NCBI RefSeq assembly: GCF_013114595.1
Contig: NZ_VTXE01000004.1
Location: forward strand, 62,001-126,000
Source of the DNA: Vibrio sp. 99-8-1
GTDB taxonomy: Bacteria > Pseudomonadota > Gammaproteobacteria > Enterobacterales > Vibrionaceae
DNA: 64,000 nucleotides
Reading direction: 5' to 3'
The position numbers were made by a program, and so were the translations under genes. Numbering within the stretch: the first letter of the stretch is position 1; the number at the start of each line of letters is the position of its first letter. Of this stretch, positions 20,672-27,972 are shown one piece after another. The notes below the pieces were generated by a model that was not told where the DNA came from, did no database searches, and saw nothing but the letters and a program-made list of their open reading frames with translations.

Positions 20672-20929
20672 ATGGGAAATTCTATGATTAGTTGTGAGAA
20701 ATATGATTATATCGAAATTGCATGTATGTACCGTTACCCGGTGAAGTTGACGATGGAGTCTGGTGTAACGCTGTTTGGTATAGCGCTCGATACAACTCGA
20801 AATGAGTCACGACAGGAATGTATGTTGCTCAGTTCAGACGGTAAGGAAATTCTTGCTGTATTGGATGATGTGATGTTGCTTGAGGTTACTGTTAAAAATC
20901 CACATTTTGAAAGTGTCAGTTTCAAGTAA
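20672..20929 (+). CDS. rof: Rho-binding antiterminator Rof
   Basis: Small Rof/YaeO-family protein, 85 aa, that in E. coli binds Rho and blocks its RNA-binding surface. The family pattern is visible: ISCEKYDYIEIACMYRYPV near the N-terminus, the beta strands VTLFGIALDT and EILAVLDDVMLLEV. AGGAAG lies four nt before the ATG at 20672; an internal ATG at 20684 lacks a suitable site. It stands alone. If it acts like E. coli Rof, it would affect Rho-dependent genes; the tna operon nearby is Rho-controlled in E. coli, but the link here is only suggestive. Confidence 0.85.
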   Translation: MGNSMISCEKYDYIEIACMYRYPVKLTMESGVTLFGIALDTTRNESRQECMLLSSDGKEILAVLDDVMLLEVTVKNPHFESVSFK

Positions 20930-21304
20930 GTTCACCTAAATATTTGTCATTTATGTTCAATATGAAGGTAGAGGCGACAATCCCAAATTTAAGTCAAATC
21001 ACAAGTATCCTTTACCCTTACCACATGTACGATAGAGTACTAACGGGCACCCCAACCGAACCAATGACCAAGTTAATGATGTGAGTGACGAAGCACATTT
21101 ACTGGCCATTCTGGATACACTGATTAACCCTCTGACATAATTACCACAAGATCACAAAATACGAATTCAAGGCGAGTTTTTATTTTTCAAAAGGTTAGAG
21201 TAGTTTCCTCAGGCTTTTTTGCCTGCCCTAAACCTGCGGTAGTAACGGCTTCTCAACAGCCCGTTATCTTGGTTGTCATTCACAGTACAATCACAGGGAA
21301 TGTT
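20930..21304. other. Intergenic region upstream of ggt
   Basis: 375 nt with no convincing gene. A short open stretch at about 21060-21140 ending in a stop (reading AHLLAILDTLINPLT) could be a gene remnant but has no recognisable start or family. A G/C-rich CAGGC-GCCTG hairpin lies at about 21209-21224, and the ggt ribosome-binding site AGGGAA is just before 21305. Confidence 0.4.
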
Positions 21305-23047
21305 ATGATTAAAAAAACAATATTGACGTCTAGTCTGGCCTTAATTTCTCCTTTTTCCATTGCAACAGATGTTGCAGACAGTGTTGCTCCTGAATTTACC
21401 AGTAAAATCAGTCAGAAAAAGAGTGTCATTGCTGATGACTTTATGGTGGCAGCGGCTAATCCCTTTGCCGTTGATGCCGGTTATAAGGTATTGAAAAACG
21501 GTGGAACCGCTGCCGATGCGCTGGTAGCAGTGCAAACGGTACTTGGCTTGGTGGAGCCTCAGTCATCTGGGTTGGGAGGCGGTGCATTTCTGGTTTATTA
21601 CAATGCAGAAAATGACAAGCTCACTACTTTTGATGGCAGGGAAACGGCTCCTTTAGCGGCTAAGCCAGAACTGTTTCAGGACAGTAACGGTAAACCACTG
21701 AAGTTCTATGATGCCGTGGTTGGCGGTCGCTCGGTAGGTACTCCTGGGACGGTGAAACTGATATCTGACATGCATCAGCAGTATGGCAGCAAGCCATGGG
21801 CAGAACTGCTGCAACCTGCCATAACATTGGCCGACGGAGGCTTTGCGGTTTCCGAACGTCTCGCTTCCGCCATTGCCCGTGATAAAAAACGCCTTAGTCG
21901 CTATCCCGATACCCGCTCTTACTTCTTTACTGCGCAGGGGTTGCCACGCCCAGAAGGCAGTGTGCTGGTGAATAAGCCTTACGCGCAAACCCTGAGAATG
22001 TTGGCGGAACAAGGTGAATCGGTTTTCTATTCCGGTCAGATAGCCAAAGACATCGTTGCTAAGGTTACCGGAATCAGTGATAACCCCGGATTTCTGGCAA
22101 TGGAAGATTTTGCCACTTACAAAGTAAAGGAGAGAGAGGCGGTTTGCGCTGGTTATCATCAGTACGATATCTGCGGTATGGGTCCTCCAAGTTCAGGTGC
22201 GTTAACCGTCGGGCAGATACTTGGTATCGCCAGTCACTTTGATCTGAAAGGCATGGGAGCTGACGATCCGCAAGCGTGGCAGATCATTGGTGATGCATCC
22301 AGACTGGCCTTTGCTGATCGCGGCCGCTATATGGCTGACAGTGATTTTGTGCCAATGCCGCAAGGACTACTTGATAAAGCCTATCTGGCTGAACGGGCAT
22401 CGTTGATCAGTAAAGGCAAAGCATTGACAGAGGTTTCTGCCGGTAATCCGCCGTGGGATAACAAAATAGCGCTGGCCGATGATGACTCCATTGAACTGCC
22501 AAGTACCACTCATATTGTGATTGTTGATAAGGCAGGCAATATTATTTCCATGACCAGTACCGTCGAAAATGGTTTTGGCTCAAGGGTGATGAGTAACGGC
22601 TTTATCCTCAACAATGAGCTGACGGACTTCTCCTTCTCGTCCCATAAAAATGGTTATCCTGTTGCCAATCGAGTTGAGCCGGGTAAACGTCCGCGTTCTT
22701 CAATGGCGCCAACCATTGTAATGGAAAAGGGTAAACCTTATATGGCGGTGGGTTCTCCGGGTGGCTCAAGGATAATTGGTTATGTCGCTCAGACGTTGAT
22801 TGCGCATTTAGACTGGGGAATGGATATTCAGGACGCCATCAATATGCCGCATCTGGTGAACCGATTTGGTACTTATGACCTTGAGCAGGACAGCGATGCT
22901 GTCCGCTTTAAACCAGCACTGGAGAAGATGGGCTTTAAGGTCAATATCCGCGACCTAAACTCCGGTCTGCACGGTGTGGTGTTTAGTGACGGTAAACTGA
23001 TTGGTGGTGCCGATCCCCGTCGAGAGGGTACGGTAATGGGGGAGTAA
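21305..23047 (+). CDS. ggt: Gamma-glutamyltranspeptidase (periplasmic)
   Basis: N-terminal-nucleophile hydrolase that cleaves glutathione and gamma-glutamyl compounds in the periplasm. It is 580 aa with a signal peptide (MIKKTILTSSLALISPFSIA). The start at 21305 has AGGGAA upstream; the longer frame from 21269 adds a non-signal extension. The large-subunit motifs SSGLGGGAFLVYY and DGRETAP are clear. The autocatalytic nucleophile Thr lies in ELPSTTHIVIVDK (about residues 401-402), and GSPGGSRIIGYV is the small-subunit oxyanion region. It is followed by a perfect terminator. Confidence 0.93.
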   Translation: MIKKTILTSSLALISPFSIATDVADSVAPEFTSKISQKKSVIADDFMVAAANPFAVDAGYKVLKNGGTAADALVAVQTVLGLVEPQSSGLGGGAFLVYYNAENDKLTTFDGRETAPLAAKPELFQDSNGKPLKFYDAVVGGRSVGTPGTVKLISDMHQQYGSKPWAELLQPAITLADGGFAVSERLASAIARDKKRLSRYPDTRSYFFTAQGLPRPEGSVLVNKPYAQTLRMLAEQGESVFYSGQIAKDIVAKVTGISDNPGFLAMEDFATYKVKEREAVCAGYHQYDICGMGPPSSGALTVGQILGIASHFDLKGMGADDPQAWQIIGDASRLAFADRGRYMADSDFVPMPQGLLDKAYLAERASLISKGKALTEVSAGNPPWDNKIALADDDSIELPSTTHIVIVDKAGNIISMTSTVENGFGSRVMSNGFILNNELTDFSFSSHKNGYPVANRVEPGKRPRSSMAPTIVMEKGKPYMAVGSPGGSRIIGYVAQTLIAHLDWGMDIQDAINMPHLVNRFGTYDLEQDSDAVRFKPALEKMGFKVNIRDLNSGLHGVVFSDGKLIGGADPRREGTVMGE

Positions 23048-23057
23048 ACTTATAAAC

Positions 23058-23091
23058 ATACACTCCCATGTTAGCTTGCATGGGAGTGTAT
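23058..23091 (+). terminator. ggt terminator
   Basis: ATACACTCCCATG (23058-23070) and CATGGGAGTGTAT (23079-23091) form a perfect 13-bp stem with an 8-nt loop. A degenerate copy lies at 25953-25978. Confidence 0.8.
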
Positions 23092-23116
23092 ACAGACATC
23101 TATAAATGCCTTTGGT

Positions 23117-23202
23117 CATAAAAATAAGTTTTATGGGTGCGTAAAAGTAAGTTATTGCATCTCGTAAAAGTAAGTAATAAAATCCCATATAAATAAGTAA
23201 CT
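23117..23202 (+). repeat. Four direct repeats with exact 23-bp period upstream of fic
   Basis: Four 17-bp units start at 23117, 23140, 23163 and 23186. They read CATAAAAATAAGTTTTA, CGTAAAAGTAAGTTATT, CGTAAAAGTAAGTAATA and CATATAAATAAGTAACT. The shared core is CRTAWAARTAAGT. The last ends 18 nt before the Fic-protein start. Iteron-like arrays of this type usually bind a regulator cooperatively on one face of the helix (23 bp is close to two turns). Confidence 0.8.
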
Positions 23203-23220
23203 GAATGATGAGTAGGCATT

Positions 23221-24768
23221 ATGGCCAAGACAGGAAATCAAAAACTAGCTGAAGCATTAAGACAAGTTTCAACTGTCTCTTCAGGCAATATTGCTAATAG
23301 TGCCGATATTGCGCCTAAAGTCCGGACATTGTTAGTTCAGAGTGGCTACCTTAAGCAAATTGTCCGGGGGTGGTATCTGTTTGATGCGGACATGTCTGCC
23401 GAGAAAGCCGGTGAGTCTGCACTCTGGTTTGAGTCGATCTGGCACTTTATCGGCTGCTATATGAATGACTCATATGGGGACGATTACTGGCTTAGCCCGG
23501 AAGCATCTCTTGACCTTCACACTGCAAACAACGCCATTCCCAAACAGTTAGTTGTATTTACACAAAACGGCAAGCAACGCAATGTATCATTGCCAAACGA
23601 TATGAGTTTGATGGTTCTCCCAACTAAAACGCTCTCATCCAAAATAGTAGAATATAGTAGCGTGCGAGTCCTGTCTCTCGAATACGCCCTTGCCAGTCTC
23701 GCCCCTTCTGTTTATCGCTTAAATCCATTACCGGTGCAAATTGCTATTGGCCAGTCAGATGTAAATGAAGTAGCAGCCGCATTGATTGAATCCACTAATC
23801 TTAATTCTGCCAAAAGGTTAGTGGGTGCGTACAAGGAATGCGGCCGCAAAGCAGACTCCAGAAAGCTAAAAACTATGATAGAGGCTGCTGGTTTTGACAC
23901 AATTCAGTCCGAGAACCCGTTTGATGCCCCACTTATTGATATTGGCAACCATAGTCAGCAAGCACCTGCGGCTATCCGCGTCAGGATGTTATGGGCCAAA
24001 CTTCGCGACAGTGTAGAAAGTACCTTTAATGAAGTTAAGTTTGGTGACTTCTTCGAAACTCCTTTAAATCAAATCGTTGAGAGTATGGATAAACTCTACG
24101 TTTCAGACGCATATCACTCATTATCTATAGAAGGCTATGTCGTTTCTGAAGATCTAATAGAAAAAGTCGCAAAAGGAGAATGGAACGCTGAAACTATAGA
24201 GGCTGATAAAAAACATAAGGATGCATTGGCCGCCAGAGGTTACTATGAAGCATTTGAAAAATTAAAAGGGTTAATTGAGGAAGCCCATCAAGATGGTAAA
24301 GATAATTTTGATTTGGCCTATCTCCTTGATGTTGGCATTACCGAAGTGTACACCGCGCTATTTTCCCCTTGCGTAACGGCAGGAATAATCAACCCTCAGG
24401 ATCTCGCTGGCTATCGTAAAGGACCAATCATGATCCGAACCTCTATGCATGTTCCACCGCCAAGCGAAAGTTTGATGGATTGCATGGACGCTCTAAATCA
24501 GCTAATTGTTGAAGAACCAAGTTATGCCGTTAAAGCAGTATTAGGTCATTTTTTCCTAGGGTATATTCATCCTTTCCCTGACGGAAATGGTCGTACGTGT
24601 CGGTTTTTAATGAATTTCTGTTTCTTATTAGGAGGCTATCGCTGGACAGTTGTACCAGTAACGGAGCGTGTTAACTACCTGGCTGCTTTGGAATCTGCCT
24701 CCATTAATGGGAATTCCCTATCTTTTGCAAAATTCCTTTGCGATTTAATGCCTGATGAAAATGACTGA
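23221..24768 (+). CDS. Fic-domain protein with N-terminal winged-helix (AbiEi-like) region
   Basis: 515 aa. The N-terminal ~180 residues (TVSSGNIANSADIAPKVRTL then GYLKQIVRGWYLF) look like the winged helix plus following domain of AbiEi-type antitoxins/regulators. The C-terminal part is a Fic domain with the full catalytic motif HPFPDGNGRTCR (residues ~450-461), expected to transfer AMP from ATP to a target protein. The inhibitory motif S-x-x-x-E-G is present as SLSIEG near residues 300-305, N-terminal to the Fic core, marking a class II, self-inhibited Fic protein. It is preceded by four 23-bp-spaced repeats that the winged helix may bind. It starts an accessory block and has no separate antitoxin gene. 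Confidence 0.82.
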   Translation: MAKTGNQKLAEALRQVSTVSSGNIANSADIAPKVRTLLVQSGYLKQIVRGWYLFDADMSAEKAGESALWFESIWHFIGCYMNDSYGDDYWLSPEASLDLHTANNAIPKQLVVFTQNGKQRNVSLPNDMSLMVLPTKTLSSKIVEYSSVRVLSLEYALASLAPSVYRLNPLPVQIAIGQSDVNEVAAALIESTNLNSAKRLVGAYKECGRKADSRKLKTMIEAAGFDTIQSENPFDAPLIDIGNHSQQAPAAIRVRMLWAKLRDSVESTFNEVKFGDFFETPLNQIVESMDKLYVSDAYHSLSIEGYVVSEDLIEKVAKGEWNAETIEADKKHKDALAARGYYEAFEKLKGLIEEAHQDGKDNFDLAYLLDVGITEVYTALFSPCVTAGIINPQDLAGYRKGPIMIRTSMHVPPPSESLMDCMDALNQLIVEEPSYAVKAVLGHFFLGYIHPFPDGNGRTCRFLMNFCFLLGGYRWTVVPVTERVNYLAALESASINGNSLSFAKFLCDLMPDEND

Positions 24769-24853
24769 TTTTTATTTTTCCATCCTAACAAGATACTAAT
24801 TCACTATGGCTGTGTGATTCTCTGTAATAAATCAATGTTGAAGAAATATACAT

Positions 24854-24883
24854 AACGTATACAATACATATACGTTTTATAAT
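24854..24883 (+). promoter_or_regulatory. Promoter and palindromic operator of the parD-map pair
   Basis: AACGTATA (24854-24861) and TATACGTT (24869-24876) are perfect inverted arms with a 7-nt centre. A TATAAT -10 box (24878-24883) begins two nt later, 12 nt before the ATG. The transcript would be nearly leaderless, and binding of the ParD-like protein would cover the -35 to -10 region, as in toxin-antitoxin autoregulation. Confidence 0.55.
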
Positions 24884-24895
24884 ATATGTGTACTT

Positions 24896-25120
24896 ATGGG
24901 TATCGTAAAAATTTCAGAGAGTCTTCATGAGGAGATTCGAAAAGCTAGTGGTGCCATGCATCGCTCTATCAACTCTCAAGCAGAATTTTGGATCAAGATT
25001 GGAATGATGGCAGAGCTGCACCCGAACCTTACATATAACCAGTTAGTTTCAGAGTTAATGTCGTCTGCTTCGGTATCGGCTGAAAATGTTAAAAATAACG
25101 AGGCGAAGACGAATGACTAG
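24896..25120 (+). CDS. ParD-like antitoxin family protein
   Basis: 74 aa, predicted DNA-binding, of the ParD_like family found beside toxin-type genes. The N-terminus VKISESLHEEIRKASGAMH resembles a ribbon-helix-helix dimer fold, followed by SINSQAEFWIKIGMMAE. The C-terminal tail is polar and probably disordered. The start has no Shine-Dalgarno sequence and sits about 7 nt from the predicted transcript start. The stop overlaps the methionine aminopeptidase start by 8 nt, so the two are translationally coupled. No RelE/ParE toxin gene is present; the partner is the aminopeptidase. Confidence 0.78.
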   Translation: MGIVKISESLHEEIRKASGAMHRSINSQAEFWIKIGMMAELHPNLTYNQLVSELMSSASVSAENVKNNEAKTND

Positions 25121-25895
25121 CCCAGTATCCATCAAAAGCGGTGAAGAAATTGAGCTAATGAGAGAATCTGGAAGATTGCTGGCAAAGGTGTTTACCGCTT
25201 TGGACTCTTACATTAAGCCCGGTCTATCGACGATGGATATCAACGACTTCGTTGAAAAATACATCGTTGACGAACTCAACGCCCGACCAGCAAGCAAAGG
25301 TCAATATGACTATGAGTTTGTCTTAAACTCATCAGTTAACGAGGTTGTATGCCACGGTGTACCAAAAAGAACCCAATTTCTAAAAGCTAAAGATATCGTT
25401 AACTTAGATATAACACTGGAGAAGAACGGGTTTATTACTGACTCAAGTAAGACGTATGTAATGCCTGACGCACCTCCTACCGCAAAGCGACTTGTGAAAG
25501 TAACATATGAAGCCATGTGGGAAGGCATTAAGCAAGTAAAGCCAGGAGCTAGGCTTGGTGATATTGGCTATGCAATTCAACGTTATGCCGAATCACATGG
25601 ATACAGTATTGTAAGAGAATATTGTGGGCATGGTATTGGTCGTGAGATGCATGAAGAGCCTCAAGTTCTTCATTATGGTAAACAAAATTCAGGCCTTACC
25701 TTAAAAGAGGGCATGACATTTACCATAGAACCAATGGTCAACCAAGGCTCTGCAAAAGTGAAAACCAAAAAAGACGGTTGGACTGTTGTTACAAGAGACA
25801 AGAAATTGTCAGCTCAATCTGAGCATACCGTTTTGGTGACAAGTTCAGGTTATGAAGTTCTAACTCTTCGTGATGAAGAAACTCAAAAAATGTGA
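25113..25895 (+). CDS. Type I methionine aminopeptidase coupled to a ParD-like gene
   Basis: 260 aa; removes N-terminal methionine from nascent proteins. All five metal ligands of type I enzymes are present: the Asp pair in LDITLEKNGFITDSSKTYV (11 apart, as in E. coli), His in GHGIGREMH, Glu in TFTIEPMV and Glu in AQSEHTV. The ATG at 25113 overlaps the ParD-like stop (25118-25120). A housekeeping map gene is expected elsewhere, so this is probably a second, accessory copy. The coupling to a ParD-like regulator is unusual for a housekeeping enzyme and suggests a regulated or toxin-like role; that is inference. Confidence 0.88.
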   Translation: MTSPVSIKSGEEIELMRESGRLLAKVFTALDSYIKPGLSTMDINDFVEKYIVDELNARPASKGQYDYEFVLNSSVNEVVCHGVPKRTQFLKAKDIVNLDITLEKNGFITDSSKTYVMPDAPPTAKRLVKVTYEAMWEGIKQVKPGARLGDIGYAIQRYAESHGYSIVREYCGHGIGREMHEEPQVLHYGKQNSGLTLKEGMTFTIEPMVNQGSAKVKTKKDGWTVVTRDKKLSAQSEHTVLVTSSGYEVLTLRDEETQKM

Positions 25896-26230
25896 AAGGA
25901 CAGCTCCATTAACTGAGAAAACCAACATCCGTCAGTAAATTTAAACTCCGGTATACACTCCCACGTAAAACATGGGAGCGATCGATTCCTAACTCAAACA
26001 GTTTTGTCCTGCCTGAGCCTTTCGCTAGAAAGGCGAGTTATAAAACGGTTGTGCGAAAGCCAAAGCAACAGCAACAGAGAAAACAACGCCTATTGAATTA
26101 GCAAACCAATCATAAGTGACTTAAATTACACTTATAGGTAATTTCTATACCACCTTCCCAAAAGTGAGTTATAGTGAACTTATATTTTAAGACGAACCTA
26201 ATAGTGATAAAAGTACATTAAAAGGCACTT
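25896..26230. other. Intergenic region between map and hipB with repeat copies
   Basis: 335 nt without a gene. It contains a short element GAAAGGACAG...ATTAACT (25894-25921) also found after the radical-SAM gene (29201-29230), a degenerate copy of the ggt terminator (25953-25978), a GCCTTTC/GAAAGGC hairpin (26017-26034), and the operator-like inverted repeat at 26112-26135 in front of hipB. Confidence 0.55.
26112..26135 (+). promoter_or_regulatory. Possible HipB operator
   Basis: ATAAGTG (26112-26118) and CACTTAT (26129-26135) are perfect 7-bp inverted arms with a 10-nt spacer. A related half, AAGTGA, recurs at 26163-26168. Both lie upstream of the HipB-type gene, where autoregulatory operators are expected. 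Confidence 0.4.
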
Positions 26231-26566
26231 ATGAAAAAAGGTAAGATGGTAAAAGCGCAACCTATGCCTGATTTGAATACTGAGTTCAGTATGGAAACGC
26301 TGGGGAGCGCCATTCGCTCAAAGCGCACCAATAGAGGCTGGCGTATTGATGATCTCGCTTCAAAAGCTAATTTATCTCGTAGGACAGTCATGAAGATAGA
26401 AAAAGGTGATACCAGTGTCACCTTTGCCAATGTACTCGTCCTCATGGATATCTTAGGGCTGTCGTTACGACTTATCGACTTGAACCTACTTGTTCGTCCA
26501 CATAGCCAAATAACCTCCCAAGATAAAAACAGCATGAGAAGCAATGAGGACGGTTGGAATGAGTAA
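26231..26566 (+). CDS. HipB-like XRE antitoxin/regulator
   Basis: 111 aa with a Cro/CI helix-turn-helix: LGSAIRSKRTNRGWRIDDLA, then LSRRTVMKIEKGDTSVTFAN, residues ~21-80. The pattern is typical of HipB, which represses its operon and binds HipA. The C-terminus ends by overlapping the next gene by 8 nt, so translation is coupled. The start at 26231 has AAAAGG-type purines upstream. Because the next gene lacks the kinase domain, HipB has no visible kinase to neutralise. Confidence 0.8.
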   Translation: MKKGKMVKAQPMPDLNTEFSMETLGSAIRSKRTNRGWRIDDLASKANLSRRTVMKIEKGDTSVTFANVLVLMDILGLSLRLIDLNLLVRPHSQITSQDKNSMRSNEDGWNE

Positions 26567-26993
26567 GTTACAACAGTTAGACGTGTTTATCGGTACGAAT
26601 ATCAAAATTGGTCGTTTGATTCTTCCTGTCGGAACAGAAACAGAGTTCTCATTCACCTATGAAGATGAATGGAAACACACTGGTTTCCCGATTTCGCCAC
26701 ATATCCCTTTCGATGATCAGGCTTCACCTCGTAGTATCGAGAACTATCTCAGAAATCTCCTTCCTGAAGGAGAAGCCTTTGAGGAGATGATACAAAATAC
26801 GACTATCTCCAAAAGTAATACGTTCGGGCTGATTCGTAAGCTTGGTGCGGAAACATCAGGCGCATTATCTTTTCGGGTTCCAGACTCAGAACCTCAGGAA
26901 CACATAGAACTATGTGCATCACTCATCCAAATAGAATGTGAATACTTGCTAGCGCAAGCCGACAGTGTGCCAGAAATGAGCGAACTGCTTTAA
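26559..26993 (+). CDS. HipA N-terminal domain protein without kinase (HipS-like)
   Basis: 144 aa. It matches the N-subdomain-1 of HipA: TNIKIGRLILPVGTETEFSF, then YLRNLLPEGEAFEEMI and the GALSFR end of the subdomain. The kinase fold that should follow is missing; the frame closes cleanly at 26993 and the downstream sequence is a TetR gene's promoter. Two readings are possible: a hipA gene truncated by deletion, or a free-standing HipS-like antitoxin as in HipBST systems, but without its HipT partner. The reading frame is clean, with no sign of decay in the part that remains. Confidence 0.7.
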   Translation: MSKLQQLDVFIGTNIKIGRLILPVGTETEFSFTYEDEWKHTGFPISPHIPFDDQASPRSIENYLRNLLPEGEAFEEMIQNTTISKSNTFGLIRKLGAETSGALSFRVPDSEPQEHIELCASLIQIECEYLLAQADSVPEMSELL

Positions 26994-27018
26994 TGGCAAA
27001 TGCAGGGGCGCAAGCAAT

Positions 27019-27040
27019 AAATAATCAACTTTGATTATTT
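27019..27040. promoter_or_regulatory. TetR operator 1
   Basis: AAATAATCA (27019-27027) and TGATTATTT (27032-27040) are perfect 9-bp arms with a 4-nt centre. It is 60 nt before the TetR gene. Confidence 0.6.
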
Positions 27041-27061
27041 ACAACCTGAGTGCTTTGCTAT

Positions 27062-27083
27062 AAATTGTCAACATTGATTATTT
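27062..27083. promoter_or_regulatory. TetR operator 2
   Basis: AAATTGTCA (27062-27070) and TGATTATTT (27075-27083) form an imperfect copy of operator 1 (right arm identical, left arm 7 of 9), 43 bp away centre to centre. It ends 16 nt before the TetR start. Confidence 0.55.
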
Positions 27084-27099
27084 ATAGTGTAAGACCACA

Positions 27100-27693
27100 A
27101 TGCCACGTCCTAGCCTTAAAGCTGAAAGAACCGAAGCCATTCTTGATGCTGTCGAGAGAGTTGTTATCCGTGACGGTATCAGCGGAACGACACTAGAAAA
27201 AATTGCAGAGGAAGCAGGAATGCGTCGTACCCTGCTGCGACACAATATTGGAAACAGAGAGCAGTTAATCGAAGCTTTTCTGGATCGCTTCTTTGCTAAA
27301 TCCGACACACAAACACAGCAAATGCTGGATTATCTTCCGAAAGAAAATCGCGTCACTGCTCTTCTCAACTTTTTGTTTGATGCCGAGTATGCCGATAACC
27401 AACTGGCATTAGCAGCATTTGCGATTACCTCCGCAGCAACCAGTGACACCAACATTCAACACCGAATGCGAATCTGGAACAGCAACTTTATAAAAACCAT
27501 TTCCGACGAGCTTCGCCTATCCTTTAAAGACGCATCAGAAAAAGCATGCTACGAGGTGGCGACTGGGCTCACTGGTATTTATTTCAATTCTGAATCCTTG
27601 GTGCCACTTGGAGACATGTCTGAAATTCACGCTGCATCAAAATGTGCCGCTAAGCGATTAGTTTTTACTCTGGAGAAAGACTATGAACAGTAA
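27100..27693 (+). CDS. TetR-family transcriptional regulator
   Basis: 197 aa. The N-terminal TetR helix-turn-helix is clear: EAILDAVERVVIRDGISGTT, then LEKIAEEAGMRRTLLRHNIG, then REQLIEAFLDRF. The C-terminal ligand domain is not specific. Its stop region overlaps the next gene by 11 nt, so it heads a three-gene operon with a membrane protein and a radical-SAM enzyme. Two tandem palindromes upstream are likely its own operators, so the whole operon would be induced when the unknown ligand binds. Confidence 0.9.
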   Translation: MPRPSLKAERTEAILDAVERVVIRDGISGTTLEKIAEEAGMRRTLLRHNIGNREQLIEAFLDRFFAKSDTQTQQMLDYLPKENRVTALLNFLFDAEYADNQLALAAFAITSAATSDTNIQHRMRIWNSNFIKTISDELRLSFKDASEKACYEVATGLTGIYFNSESLVPLGDMSEIHAASKCAAKRLVFTLEKDYEQ

Positions 27694-27958
27694 ATATATC
27701 CCTAAACGCTGGAAGACCATATTAGCTCTTATATTGGCTGCGTTTGCCTTTAAATTTAATCTGTTGTTTATCTGGGGGATGTTTTGCTTGTTCTGGGGAG
27801 TGGAAAATATCCGCGCAAAAGAAGCTTACTTTGTTGAAAGGGTAACCAGAAGGGATGACCCTATTCTGTACTGGATAATCATCGCAGTCTGGTTAGTGAT
27901 GGGACTCTTTTACTTCTATTTAGATGACACTATTTTCAACCTGATGAACCGAGCATGA
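27683..27958 (+). CDS. Small two-TM membrane protein in radical-SAM operon
   Basis: 91 aa with predicted membrane segments near residues 10-40 (ILALILAAFAFKFNLLFIWG) and 60-80 (WIIIAVWLVMGLFYFYLD). A charged cytoplasmic-type loop RAKEAYFVERVTRRDD lies between. No family recognised. It overlaps TetR by 11 nt at its start and shares an ATGA with the downstream frame at its end. The tight packing implies a membrane partner for the radical-SAM enzyme. Confidence 0.75.
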   Translation: MNSKYIPKRWKTILALILAAFAFKFNLLFIWGMFCLFWGVENIRAKEAYFVERVTRRDDPILYWIIIAVWLVMGLFYFYLDDTIFNLMNRA

Positions 27959-27972
27959 CGGAGACAGCAACG

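Noticed and set aside
21060..21140. Open stretch ending AHLLAILDTLINPLT as a gene remnant
   Set aside because: Too short, no start codon and no family match; kept only as a note in the intergenic entry.
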